Assembly (NCBI GenBank): GCA_035771165.1
Contig: JAWNZC010000314.1
Coordinates: forward strand, 8,078,501-8,142,500
Direction of reading: 5' to 3'
DNA length: 64,000 nt
Source of the DNA: Paragorgia papillata
Lineage: Eukaryota; Cnidaria; Anthozoa; Scleralcyonacea; Coralliidae
The notes under the pieces were generated by a model. It had not been told where the DNA came from. It saw nothing but the letters and a program-made list of their open reading frames with translations, and did not search any database. Below, one piece after another: positions 12,601 to 41,401 of this stretch (position 1 is the stretch's first letter; each line of letters begins with the position of its first letter). Made by a program: the position numbers and the translations under genes.

Positions 12601-15600
12601 TGTGCTACGTATAAACCAGGCCTAAGAAACGCTGATAGTCTGAGTAGAACAATTTAAGAGTTGCCGTATCAGGTAGATTGCCATAAAATGCAGCAAAACC
12701 AGAATACACCGCGACACATACCTTCAATATTCTCAACTAAAATTTTGATACACATTTCATGCAAGGAAAGAACAACTAAAAAGAAAAGATATTTTATTTA
12801 TTTTATAAATAAAATGCATGTAAAATCTATAAAAGAATTGAATGGAAGTATACAAGCAAATGATTGACTAACCTCCAGATCTGTTGGCTGATCGTCTTCC
12901 AGAGAAAACTTGTGTTTTTGATTTTCGTGATGCCAGTAAGTCAGCGGCAATATCTGCTGATGTCGAAACTAAAAGGAGCACAATTATTATATATAATTTA
13001 TATTATTATACATTCAAACTTCATTGTCGTTTTTCATTGGTCAATATACAGTATACTCTAGTTAATTCTCAATGTCCAGTAGCTGTGACGTAATTTCCGT
13101 CGAATACTGGAAATTATTGGACGGCTGTGACGTCATTTCCGTCGAGTTCTGTAAATTGTTGGACGGCTGTGACGCCATTTCCGTCGAGTTCTGTAAATTG
13201 TTGGACGGAGGTGTCCAAAAAAATTATTGAAAATGTATAATAAAACAATTATTGAATTATCAAGGTTATCAACCTTCGGCTTCGACCTTGATAATTCTTG
13301 ATATCCAATAATTGTTTAAATAAGTGTTACGTCAACACTCAACAGCAGTACTTTAGTTACCAACCTCTCTTCTTTCTTGGCGAGGCTTCATCAAGAGGGT
13401 CTGGAAATCTTTGTGGGATGTAGTCTGGTTGAATATCTGGTAATAATGATGCTCCAAGCTCTTCCGAAGTAAGAAGAGTAGAGGGTAACATGACTGAAGG
13501 TCTTGGTACAGACGCTGGTCTGTTTTTGACTTTAGGTTTTTTGACTTTCTTCACATGAATTGCCTCCTCAGAAACGAACGACAGATCACAAAGTTGCATG
13601 CTTGCGGCCTAGTAAGGACACGAGAAAGAGATGAATGAAAAATTATAGTAAAAGCAATCACACTGACACAAATATGGACACTGACCTGGACACTGGTCTG
13701 TGCGTGGACACTGGTACTGGCACTGGTGCTAACACTGATACTGGCAACAACACTTACATTGGTGCTGACACCAGCACTGACACGGACACTGGCACCAGCA
13801 CTGACACTGGTGCTGACACTGATGCTGACACTGATGCTGACACTGATGCTGACACTGGTACTGGCACTGGTGCTGACACTGACACTGATGCTGACACTGA
13901 TGCTGACACTGACACTGACGCTGACACTGACACTGACACTGATGCTGACACTGATGCTGACACTGACACTGACACTGACACTGATGCTGACACTGTAGCT
14001 GACACTGATGCTGACACTGATGCTGACACTGACACTGACACGGACACTGATGCTGATACTGACACTGATGCTGACACTGATGCTGACACTGCTGCTGACA
14101 CTGATGCTGACACTGACGCTGACACGGACACTGATGCTGATACTGACACTGATGCTGACACTGATGCTGACACTGGTGCTGACACTGGTGCTGACACTGA
14201 TGCTGACACTGACGCTGACACTGGTGCTGACACTGGTGCTGACACTGATGATGACACTGGTGCTGACACTGATGCGGACACTGACACTGATGCTGACACT
14301 GTAGCTGACACTGGCACTGGTGCTGACACTGATGCTGACACTGACACTGGTGCTGACACTGGTGCTGACACTGGTGCTGACACTGATACTGGTGCTGACA
14401 CTGATACTGGTGCTGACACTGACACTGGTGCTGACACTGACACTGGTGCTGACACTGATGCTGACACTGACACTGTAGCTGACACTGACACTGGTGCTGA
14501 CACTGATGCTGACACTGACACTGGTGCTGACACTGATGCTGACACTGACACTGGTGCTGACACTGGTGCTGACACTGACACTGGTGCTGACACTGATGCT
14601 GACACTGACACTGCAGATGCTGACACTGACACTGGTGCTGACACTGACACTGATGCGGACACTGATGCTGACACTGATGCTGACACTGGTGCTGACACTG
14701 ATGCTGACACTGATGCTGACACTGATGCTGACACTGATGCTGACACTGATGTTAACACTGTAGCTGACACTGATGCTGACACTGACACTGATGCTGACAC
14801 TGATACTGGTGCTGATACTGATGCTGACACTGACACTGTAGCTGACACTGACACTGTAGCTGACACTGACACTGGTGCTGACACTGTAGCTGACACTGAC
14901 ACTGATGCTGACACTGACACTGGTGCTGTCACTGGTGCTGACTGTCACTGGTGCTGACACTGGTGCTGTCACTGGTGCTGACTGTCACTGGTGCTGACAC
15001 TGGTACTGTCACTGGTACTGTCTGTCACTGGTACTGTCTGTCACTGGTGCTGCCTGTCACTGGTGCTGTCTGTCACTGGTGCTGTCTGTCACTGGTGCTG
15101 TCTGTCACTGGTGCTGACTGTCACTGGTGCTGACACTGGTACTGTCACTGGTGCTGTCTGTCACTGGTGCTGACTGTCACTGGTGCTGTCTGTCACTGGT
15201 GCTGTCTGTCACTGGTGCTGACTGACATTGATGCTGACACTGATGCTGACTCTGGTGCTGACTGTCACTGGTGCTAACACCGGTGCTGACACTGGTGCTG
15301 TCACTGATGCTGTCACTGGTGCTGACACTGACCCTGGTGCTAACACTGGTGCTGACACTGACCCTGGTGCTGACACTGACCCTGGTGCTGTCATTGATGC
15401 TGACTCTGGTGCTGACTGTCACTGGTGCTAACACTGGTGCTGACACTGATGCTGACACCGACCCTGGTGCTGTCACTGGTGCTGACACTGACCATGGTGC
15501 TGTCACTGATGCTGACACTGACCATGGTGCTGTCACTGGTGCTGATACTGGTGCTGTCACTGATGCTGACACTGACCCTGGTGCTGACACCGACCCTGGC

Positions 15601-18600
15601 GCTGTCACTGATGCTGACACTGACCATGGTGCTGTCACTGGTGCTGATACTGGTGCTGTCACTGATGCTGACACTGACCCTGGTGCTGTCACTGACACTG
15701 GTGATGACACTGGTGCTGACACTGGTGCTGATACTGGTGCTGACACTGGTGCTGACACTGATGCTGACACTGATGCTGACACTGGTGCTGACACTGACAC
15801 TGACACTGATGCGGACACTGACACTGATGCAGACACTGATGCTGACACTGATGCGGACACTGATGCTGACACTGATGCTGACACTGACACTGATGCTGAC
15901 ACTGACACTGATGCTGACACTGACACTGATGCTGACACTGACACTGGTGCTGACACTGACGCTGACACTGACACTGATGCTGACACTGACACTGGTGCTG
16001 ACACTGACACTGGTGCTGACACTGATGCTGACACTGATGCTGACACTGACACTGATGCTGACACTGACACTGATGCTGACACCGTAGCTGACACTGACAC
16101 TGTAGCTGACACTGACACTGTAGTGACACTGACACTGACACTGGTGCTGACACTGTCTGTCTCCTTATTACATGCCAACAGTACTTGGTAGTGTGTAAAA
16201 GTGAGTGCTGACACTGGTGATGTTATGACACTGGTACTGACACTGGTGCTGACACTGACACTAGTGCTGACACTAGCACCAGTTGGTGTTGAAATCAGTA
16301 CTGGCACTGTCACAAGTGCTAACACCAGCACTAGCACTGGTTTGTATTTACATCATGCAGAATGAAAGTAAGGAGGCTTACTTTCCATTTTTTGTCTTCC
16401 CTGTTGTCCAGTACACAAGAAGAATCAGCTAATTCTTCATGATTTAAACTGGACTTTGATAAATTTTCAGGGTATACAATGTCATCTGTCTCCTTATTAC
16501 ATGTCAATAGTACTTGCTCGTGTGTAAAATCTGAGTCTGATGTGTTCAATGGTGAATGTTTCTTTTTTGGGCTGTTATTGCCAGGAACTAAATCTTTCCA
16601 TTTCTTAATAAGAGCCTTGGATAACACTCCAACGTTTCCACCTCTTTTCTTTAAATTATTCACTGACTTGCCTATTCCAGTTGTCTAAAAATAACAAGAA
16701 AAAAATACAATTAGAAACTTATTTAATTTTAACACTTAATTATAAATTTACAGGGTCCCATATGTCACGGCTCACAAAAGCTCCATTCAATATTCCAATG
16801 CAACTAGATATTTTCATTAATAGGTACATGTAGTCTTTAAAAGGCTGATTTACACAATAACCATGTCAATAAATTTTGGTTGCAATACTCTTCTGATATA
16901 TGGGATTGAATATACTGACTAACAAACGGATCAGGAACACTAAATGCAGGGGTGTAGGAAGCTTGATAAACTTAGGGGGGCCGACTGCCACGAGGTGCCA
17001 CCATCGTTGGCGCGGAGTGGTAAAATTTTGAAAATTTGGAGTCTCTAGATCGTTGGAAATGGCACTTTCAGAGTCTTCTCTACCTCTTTCGTTAGGCCCT
17101 TTCATGAATTCTTTCATTATGATTTGTGAGTCTATGATATCCGTGAGTCAGGATGGATTATTATTATATGGCTTTGTAATATCCTGAGTTCTGATTGGTC
17201 ATCGCACGGTCCGTAAAAAATGCATATCCGGACCACGGTCCATAAAAATGCGTATCTGGACCATGGTCCGTCTTTTTCCGTATCCGGACCACTGTCCCGG
17301 ATTTCACACTAAGTTTGATACAATAATTATCGAAAAACTTGAAATAGCCATATAATAAACGCTTTATTAACCTTGTTTACTCGGTCTGTATGGGAAAATA
17401 TCAGACCTTGGTCTTTTTTGTACGAACCTCGCCTGCAGCTCAGTCTGTACTGTCAAGATGTCGGTCTGATATTTTCCCATACAGACCTCGTTCTCGGTTA
17501 ATAATCTCTTATTATTATTAATTGTCCGATCAGCGCAATATTTTGCTGCAATTTTTTTAAATTCAATTATTTTTTGGGGGGCCGAAAGCTATTCCAACCC
17601 CCCCTTATAAAATATTGGGGGGGCATGGCCTCCCCAGCCCCCCTGCTTCCTACGCCCCTGACTAAATGAACCAATAGTCCACTTTGGAAAGGCTGGTGCA
17701 AGAGTAGCCATGGTACAGTTTGGGGGGACATTGAAACTTCCATGTGTTAAAATCACTCCCAAAGTGTGGTCTTTCTATTTATACTTCACAATCTTACGTT
17801 CACAATATTTTGATGTTTTTAATCATGATCATGTTTCATCTGATTTTTGCTTCCTTGGCCCCCCAAAATGATCCCTCACCCCAGGCCATCACTTTCTTTC
17901 AAAGTCACCTATATTTTCATCACAGAATAAAGATCAACCAGAAGTCCAACTCACCATCTTAGTATTAGTTCCACCGGTCCAGCACTTATGACGATCAAAT
18001 CTGTCAGTGGAACTTATCAGCCAGGATAGCGTGAGATGACAGTGATAACAACACGATGATGATGAATGACTGATGTCGGGAAGGTAAAAAGTACTGGTGG
18101 AACTTACCAGGATGGTGATGGTGCACTGGGAACAGTGTGGAATGGCAAAGTTTGACATGCACAAGGCAACATTTTTATTCTGTGCTTTTATGAGTCATGA
18201 CCACTCAATTGCATGCATTAGGAGGAGAAAAATCACAAGAAAGGTCACTGAGTTAGGCAACCATGTTTTTGTGTTGCTTACTGTATCAGTCAATTCCAGC
18301 TTTGCCTACCCCCCCCCCCCCCCCAGGCCACCCATGGGCATTCACCATTTTTGCTAATCCCAGAAGTAGGGATACCACCAAAATCGCATAACCCAGGGGT
18401 CGAGACTTGAAACATTCACACTTGCTATGGCAGCTATGCACTGTGGGAAAATCTACCAAATTTGACCACAAGTGGCCCAAGCTAATGGAAATACATTTGA
18501 AATAATTATAAGGTTTCAAACGTCCAAGTAAATAGGACATTAAATGAGCTAAAAATACAACAAATTTTTCAATAAAATAGCACTACCTTGAGTTTGTGAT

Positions 18601-20481
18601 GTGGTCTTCTATTTGTGTGCTTCTTGAGTTGATTTGAAGACTGTGATTTATCCATGTTTTCATTGGGGGTTAATAGACCTGAATTCATTGCCCAGGGGTG
18701 GGGCCTTGGCAGACTATGTCTTTCCTCAGGGTGGGAGATGGACATTTTTTTCTCAAAATGCCTAATGCCGGGTATTGGTCTGTATGGAGGGGGGGGGGGG
18801 GGGGATAGGCACAACTGGAATTGACTGATACACTATCTGACAGGCAACCACTTCTAATAATTATAGGTACCGTACTTACTTTCAGTAAATCAAATCCAAT
18901 TGCTATGTCATCCAAAGCTCTCAAGTATTTTAAAACCTAAATTTAAAAAAGAAGAAGAAACAAATTACCGGTAGTAGAAATAAAGTTAACATTGCAGAAA
19001 TTAAAATTGTAATGAGAACAGTATAATATCATTGGTGCACAAGATTGTGAACGTGTATCATCAAATTAGATATCACAAAAATGTGTGTTCTCAACATTCA
19101 TGTATCTTTTAGTTATTAAATACTAGTTGATTGTCTTTGCAGTATAAAACTAGTTAGTAATTTCTAGTCCAAAACGTTTTCTTATAATTGGGAGAAGATC
19201 AGTTTCACTATCAAAAAGTTGTTTTCAATGGCAGGCCATGCCCCCCTTTAAAAATCCTGTGTGGCCCTATGTTCCTGATGTGACCTATTGTCAATTAAAA
19301 TACTCATTAATAATTTATGAAGAAATTTGAAAAGAAATTGTTTAACTCACTCTTGTCTGAGGGCTTAATCCCCAGAGGTGAATAAAATTACTAAAGACTG
19401 ATTAAAATAAAATACTAAAGACCGATTCAAACAGGAAAGAGTTAATTGTGCATGTAAATGTGATACAAACCCTTAACCACTAGTGCTTGACTGCTTGCAT
19501 TGTATATCATTTGATACAGAATACTAATACAGTTAGAGATCTCTCACACACGTATGTCCATAGGCAGCCCATCACGTACTGTCTGTCGTAGTATTATATA
19601 CTATGACAGACAGTACATGGTACTGTCTGTTGTAGTACAGACAGTACATGGTACTGTCTGTCGTAGTATTATATACTACAACAGACAGTTCTGTTGTAGT
19701 ATTATTATACTACGACAGACAGTACATGATAGCTACTGGCCATGAAGTGAATACAATAGTTATAGGCATTGGATGTCAGGGCATAATCTCAACTTGATCA
19801 AACAGTGAAACTGACTTTTTTCTAACATCCAAACAAATATTACTTATACTAACACCAGAGTTTACAATGTTCGTGTCCACGTTGTATTGGATATACAACA
19901 CATCCACTCATAATTACTGTATTGTTAGTTACTTCTTAATTTATTTTAAAATATTATAATTATCCGGTGTGCAGAACTAGTTCAATCAAGCCACGTATTA
20001 CAAAGAAATATCTTATATAGCGAAGTACCAGACAGGTAAAATTCACTTCAATAAAAGTCAAGCTGCATGTTATTACATGTAACACATTAGACTTTTAGTA
20101 CACATCTAGCTTTCAAAAACTCCCTTGGTATTGCACAATGAACCGTCAGCAATTTATTCTTTTATACCGCAGCACTTGTATTAACTACGATGGAAACGAA
20201 ATAAACTATACACAAACGTACTTTCTAAGACTACAACTCCTTATAAAATTAGGATTACCAACTACCAATAATCCCACATATCCTAAAATATATTACATGA
20301 CAAATCCCAGCGTACAGAAATTCTCAACATTTATACATCCGAACTTGAAATATCGGTGTTGGTAGGCTAAAGAAACAGCGTCATTTATACTTTATTCTTT
20401 GTAGATTACCTTCGTATCATCGAGTGTATTATTATCAAGTCTCTTCTTTACTTTGAGAATACACGCCTGAACTCCGTCCAT
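7274..20481 (-). CDS. ELOA: Elongin A (transcription elongation factor / Cullin-Elongin substrate receptor), 11 exons, last exon not found
   Basis: Exons (minus strand): 20481-20410, 18936-18880, 16684-16382, 13608-13365, 12968-12873, 12775-12722, 10036-9982, 9886-9844, 8937-8836, 7650-7572, 7480-7274. Phases match at every junction and give 437 codons. ATG 20481 is the first ATG after an in-frame TAA and has G at -3 and +4. The TFIIS N-terminal (LW) domain spans residues 5-78 ([34 protein letters not shown]). The Elongin BC-box [10 protein letters not shown] is at 261-270, followed by [28 protein letters not shown] (317-327) and [15 protein letters not shown], all hallmarks of Elongin A. Known role: it binds Elongin B/C, stimulates Pol II elongation in the nucleus, and serves a CUL5 ligase acting on stalled Pol II. 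The protein is short compared with human (772 aa): the charged middle is nearly absent. After the SRP repeats a donor is likely at 7273, but no exon for the usual basic C terminus was seen. Confidence 0.93.
7748..8592. repeat. 61-bp satellite array in an ELOA intron
   Basis: About 14 copies of a 61-bp unit that starts CATGCAACTTGTCTC and includes GATCTTGACCATTGCACAGC, with scattered substitutions. The first copies carry an extra GCAACTTT. It sits between ELOA exons 10 and 9. Confidence 0.95.
8975..9790. repeat. 0.8-kb polypurine tract (GGAA/GGGA/GAAA)
   Basis: An almost uninterrupted purine strand that fills the intron between ELOA exons 9 (8937) and 8 (9844). The transcript is polypyrimidine here. 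Confidence 0.95.
10465..10623. mobile_element. Palindromic foldback element
   Basis: The arm CAAATAGATTCCATTTT...TGTCTGTTCAGTTAT...GATGCACAGA pairs with its inverse ending at 10623, around GACGT-rich centres. It lies in an ELOA intron. Confidence 0.75.
10808..11308. mobile_element. hAT-like MITE with a perfect internal hairpin
   Basis: The ends CAGTGATGGAT and ATCCATCACTG are typical of hAT elements, followed by G-rich and C-rich subterminal tracts. A perfect 34-bp palindrome (10967-11000 / 11006-11039, 5-base loop ATCCA) lies inside. A clear 8-bp target duplication was not seen. Confidence 0.6.
11360..11725. mobile_element. Pair of inverted 5S-rRNA-derived SINE segments
   Basis: The plus strand near 11384-11440 has GAAGTTAAGC, then GGTTAGTACTTGGATGAGTG and ACCGCCT, the 3' half of 5S rRNA. 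The minus strand near 11715-11640 has AGTTAAGCCCGG and GGTTAGTACTTGGATGGGTG, ACCATC. Between them is a shared CCGGAGAACCCGGCGAAAA body. Confidence 0.7.
12167..12573. mobile_element. MITE with about 50-bp perfect inverted ends
   Basis: AGACCCCGTTTACACGATGC starts the left arm, and the inverse GCATCGTGTAAACGGGGTCT ends the right. The arms match over about 50 bp. It lies in an ELOA intron. Confidence 0.85.
13081..13206. repeat. 42-bp tandem repeat x3 with a CRE-like site
   Basis: Copies at 13081-13122, 13123-13164 and 13165-13206. The middle one holds TGACGTCA (13128-13135); the neighbours have TGACGTAA and TGACGCCA. A foldback AT-rich element follows at 13215-13320. Confidence 0.85.
13660..16345. 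repeat. 2.7-kb ACTGAC/GATGCTG minisatellite in ELOA intron 3
   Basis: Hexamer-based units (ACTGAC, ACTGATGCTGAC, ACTGGTGCTGAC) run almost from exon 4 (13608) to exon 3 (16382). All six frames stay open for long stretches as a repeat artefact ([21 protein letters not shown]). It contains a degenerate copy of part of exon 3 at 16157-16208. Confidence 0.95.
16157..16208 (-). pseudogene. Duplicated fragment of ELOA exon 3 inside the minisatellite
   Basis: About 52 bp match exon 3 bases 16486-16537 with about 6 differences; on the minus strand it reads [15 protein letters not shown] against [15 protein letters not shown] in the exon. Confidence 0.85.
16947..17660. mobile_element. Non-autonomous hAT element with perfect 8-bp target duplication
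   Basis: The ends CAGGGGTGTAGGAAGC and GCTTCCTACGCCCCTG are inverted. Both flanks carry ACTAAATG (16939-16946 and 17661-17668). The interior includes a second palindrome around 17380-17500 (GGTCTGTATGGGAAAATATC and inverse). It lies in ELOA intron 2. Confidence 0.92.
18280..18850. repeat. Inverted pair with poly-C and poly-G tracts
   Basis: TATCAGTCAATTCCAG, then a C16 tract at about 18310 (plus), and the inverted copy with a G16 tract at about 18790. The rest of each copy is diverged. It lies in ELOA intron 2, just before exon 2. Confidence 0.7.
19335..19445. mobile_element. Small inverted-repeat element, TTAACTC ends
   Basis: TTTAACTCACTCTTGTCTGA at the left and CAGGAAAGAGTTAA at the right, with internal AAAGACYGATT copies. 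A sister copy is at 21185-21260. Confidence 0.55.
19575..19730. repeat. Serial palindromes of TACTGTCTGTCGTAGTA
   Basis: TACTGTCTGTCGTAGTATTA and its inverse TACTACRACAGACAGTA alternate at least six times, so several alternative hairpins can form. It lies in ELOA intron 1. Confidence 0.85.
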
Positions 20482-20584
20482 GTCGTTTTCAATCACCAAA
20501 TGATAATACAATTATACTAAAATTATAAAAGAAAGATCCAGCTTCGTTCCCTTTTCGCGATCAACAAAACATTTTATATGCAAC

Positions 20585-20626
20585 ACTTCCGGTAAACACT
20601 ACTTCCGGTAAACAACACTTCCGGTA
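20585..20626 (-). promoter_or_regulatory. Three ETS-type sites upstream of ELOA, 16-bp spacing
   Basis: ACTTCCGGTA occurs at 20585-20594, 20601-20610 and 20617-20626, exactly 16 bp apart. Read on the ELOA strand this is TACCGGAAGT, matching the ETS/GABP core CCGGAAGT. The block lies 104-145 bp upstream of the ELOA ATG, where housekeeping promoters often carry such sites. Promoter function is inferred. Confidence 0.6.
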
Positions 20627-20819
20627 GGGTTACCTTTATTTTCAAGAAATAAACGAACAAACAAATTTTATTTTTTTTGGAAATAACCAAAAATTAAATT
20701 TTACCATACTTTTGACTGAAAGGTTTCAGTGTATCTGGAAAACACACTAGTGACTTTCGTAGTAAGACCTCTCTCCTTGGCCAAGGCTTTTATTAATTAT
20801 TCTGGTTAGTGGCCGGTTA

Positions 20820-21184
20820 CCTAGCCTGAGAAAACAGCCGATTAAGTCAGTCTTCTTTGAAAGAACACTATATTTAACAGTTTTTCGTTTCCTTGCTTCA
20901 CCTCACACGTACACGAGTTATCGAAAAAAGTTATATCTTATAATCACTTGAAAATCCACATGTTTGGTGTTGTGAGAGAAACACACCAACATGCTTCGTT
21001 CGAATTAATATGGTTTGATAATAGAAAATATATCAAATCTCCCAGCCGGATAACTCATTATGCACGTACGACGTCAAAATATCTCAAAAACGAAGCAAGG
21101 AAACGAAAAACTGTAAAAGATATATCATTTTATTTCTTCTTTCAAATAAAACATACATAATTTTCGCTTCATAGCCCATAAGCA
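20820..21184. mobile_element. Truncated TTAA-type element, same family as 27162-27878
   Basis: It shares AAGTCAGTC, TTTGAAAGAACAC, GAGTTATCGAAAAAAGTTAT and the terminal block CTTCATAGCCCATAAGCACT, which ends against TTAA, with the 27-kb copy. The left end is missing. Confidence 0.65.
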
Positions 21185-22999
21185 CTTTAACTCATTCCTG
21201 TCCGAGGGCGTTAGCTAGAATAAAATAGCAAAGACCGATTCGGACAGGAAAGAGTTTTTAGAGAATTTATGCTTCCACCCTTCTCCCCTCATCAATGCTG
21301 TTTAGTAGTACAAATATTTTACTTTTCACCAGCTAAAAAAGGTGTAAACGCATGAAACGTTTCAACATTGAAAAGGATAAAATAGATTCAAGTGTTCCAA
21401 CGATTTTTGTCTGAAGTTGTATTTTCGTATCAGAGTTATACAGATATCAAGATAAGTTACTGTGTTTTATTATATAAAATATAGTGTTTTATTGATTTTT
21501 CCGCCACTAATAAAAGCGATAATCTCACATGTGCGATTATTTATGATAATCGCACATGTGACGATTATCGCTGAATCAGCATTATAGTTTAATGCAATTT
21601 TTGCAAGGCAATAGGACAATTTTTTTATATAATAAACAGAACAATACATGGATGCTTGGAAATATGAAATTTATTTCTCGTGTTGAACAGGATATGTCAC
21701 TCGTTCGCTTTGCTCACTCGTGAGATATCCTGGTCAACACTCGAAATAAATTTCATATTTCCGCACATCCATGTATTATTCTCTATTTATTTTGTTGCAA
21801 AATCGATACGAACGTTCACCCGGCAAGAACCATTTCCACGCATGCGCGATCTTCAGTTAGCTGAAGCACTATGATACGTTTTTTTTTGCCCAGTCGTATT
21901 AAAAAGGGAAATAAAAGTAGTATGCTGCGTACGTGGTGTTGAAACAACAATCGAAATATAGTAAGCTTTCTAACGTTTCGAGCAAAGGCCCGGCTTCGTT
22001 AGAGAGAAACGTTTCTCTTCAACGAAAGGGCTTTCGCTGGAAACTATGTTTGGCAAATGATTTCCTATATTAATTGGACACATGTCCTCGCTTCTTAAAG
22101 TCCACACTTCTATACCAGCAGCCCACATTTCTACGTTCTGTTTCGGCAGTACATCTAACCTTACTATATTTCGTATTAAAAAGGAGTGACTCAAAAAGAC
22201 CCTCCCAGTCTTTCCAAAGAGTGTTTTTCCAAAAAGCTTAGACTTTCTCAAAGTCCTTTTCAAACATTTTTGACCTTTCGACATTTTTGACTTTTCGGTT
22301 CCTCGTTGACAAGGACTTTTCCCACCTGCAGCGCGACAAAATTCACCGGTGAATTTTTCGACCGGTGACGTAATTCGGGAAGTAATTATATTCAGGCTAA
22401 ATTGCTATGCAAGTGCTATCTTTGGAAGTTGGAGTTAAACAGACTCTTGAAAACGTTTTAGTAGTGGAGCCACTTTCCATTGCATGTACGGCAACCCGAA
22501 ACACGTCAAAACTGGGCGATGTACATTTCAGCGATTTCCCGTCAGAATATTTAATTAGATTCAAAAACCTGCAAGCGAAACAAGTCCGCCTCTTTCCTCC
22601 CGCTTTTCCGCTCTCCCGCCTTTCCGCTCGCCCGCCTTTCCACCCGCCCACAAAAACTAGCGCTAAGAGGCGGACTTGGAGCAAGTCTACAAAAAGCTAG
22701 GCGGTAAGCCATATTTCCGACTAGGATTTTTGTCCAGAAGATTGCTACAATCTTGAGACTCACTAAAAAGCTTGACGACAAATTTGGAAAAACAAATTTG
22801 ACGACATATTTTGGAAAAGCCGCGGAAAGACTAAGAAAGTCCTTTTGAGTTATCCTTTTTTAATAGTGATGACCTTTCTGCCCGAGCAATAAAGTATAAT
22901 GAAACAAAACACTGCACTTCCTCACGGAGTAGCGTTTAAGTTGTCGCGAGAATATCTCGCGCACTTAAGTTGGATAAAACTCGCCTCCAATCCTTGTGC

Positions 23000-23070
23000 G
23001 GCTCGATAGCTCAACAGGCAGAGCGACGGACAGGAATCCCGAAGGTGCGTGTTCAAATCCCGCTCGAGTC
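23000..23070 (+). repeat. tRNA-like gene or SINE head
   Basis: The acceptor arms GGCTCGA/TCGAGTC pair over 7 positions. D arm GCTC..GAGC and B box GTTCAAATCCC are present. The anticodon stem is weak and position 33 is not T, so a tRNA-derived repeat is more likely than a working tRNA. Confidence 0.5.
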
Positions 23071-23585
23071 AGCCGAATTTTTCGGTTGACTTTGGCATTG
23101 TAAGAAAATCATGAAAAACATTTACTTGGTTCAATTATCTTTTGAAACTCCAGTTCGTGAAAGATAAAGTGATAAACAAACAAAAAATGCTCCTCTCTTT
23201 TCGTCTATTCTCTTTTGTCTCGGATTATCTTTTCCCTTCTTTGTTTTTTCTTGTGTTTTCTATCCTTTCCTTTACTGGTGAGAGCGAATCTTTCTTTTCA
23301 GATGGATATCGGTTTCTGTTAATAATCTCATGTCTAATTTATCGGATAAAATTTACTAAAACAATTCATTTTAATTTACAATACAAAGCTTCATTTTCTA
23401 AACGGTTTAATCTTGTTTGAAGTCTGTTTATACCCAACCGAAACTTATGTGATCAAACATTGCTATGATCTCGAACGCAAACCTTTTGAAAACCCCGGCA
23501 ACACGCCACTTCAGTAGTCATAGATTAGCAATAATGGAATAGTTAAGATATCTGCAGGTTAAAAATCTTCAGTTGTGATGCTCGG

Positions 23586-41192
<17,607 letters not shown>

Positions 41193-41401
41193 GTTGTTGA
41201 CGCGAATGCCTTTGGTTCACTGTCGTTTATTAAACAATCCTATTTTTGGCAAACATCTCAAGTGCATGAATGACAAAGAGTATGGGTTGTCGTTGCTGAT
41301 TGAAAGTCCACATATTACTACAGAAAATGAAAGGTGTTGATGGAAACACACACAGAAAACGGAACTGAAAAACGCCAAACAGAACCCGAAACGGCGCTAA
41401 T

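Larger units (their letters stand above)
20482..23585. other. Intergenic region between ELOA and gamma-syntrophin
   Basis: It holds the ELOA promoter region, a truncated TTAA-type element (20820-21187), palindromes at 21512-21570 (AGCGATAATC arms) and 21642-21780 (GAAATATGAAATTTATTTC arms), a repeat at 21920-22010 shared in inverted form with 46895-47030, and C-rich CCGCCTTTCC repeats at 22590-22640. A possible ATTAAA poly(A) signal for syntrophin lies near 23405. No further gene was recognised. Confidence 0.5.

Noticed and set aside
13635..16337. Long Thr/Asp, Ser/Val and Leu/Thr proteins on both strands
   Set aside because: All six frames of the minisatellite stay open; no start context, homology or splice support as a separate gene.
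22407..22700. Plus-strand 97-residue frame in the ELOA-syntrophin gap
   Set aside because: Ends in a C-rich repeat with inverted AAGAGGCGGACTTG flanks; no family recognised.
23000..23070. Functional tRNA gene
   Set aside because: Acceptor and T arms are fair, but the anticodon arm is weak and lacks T33; SINE-derived is more likely.
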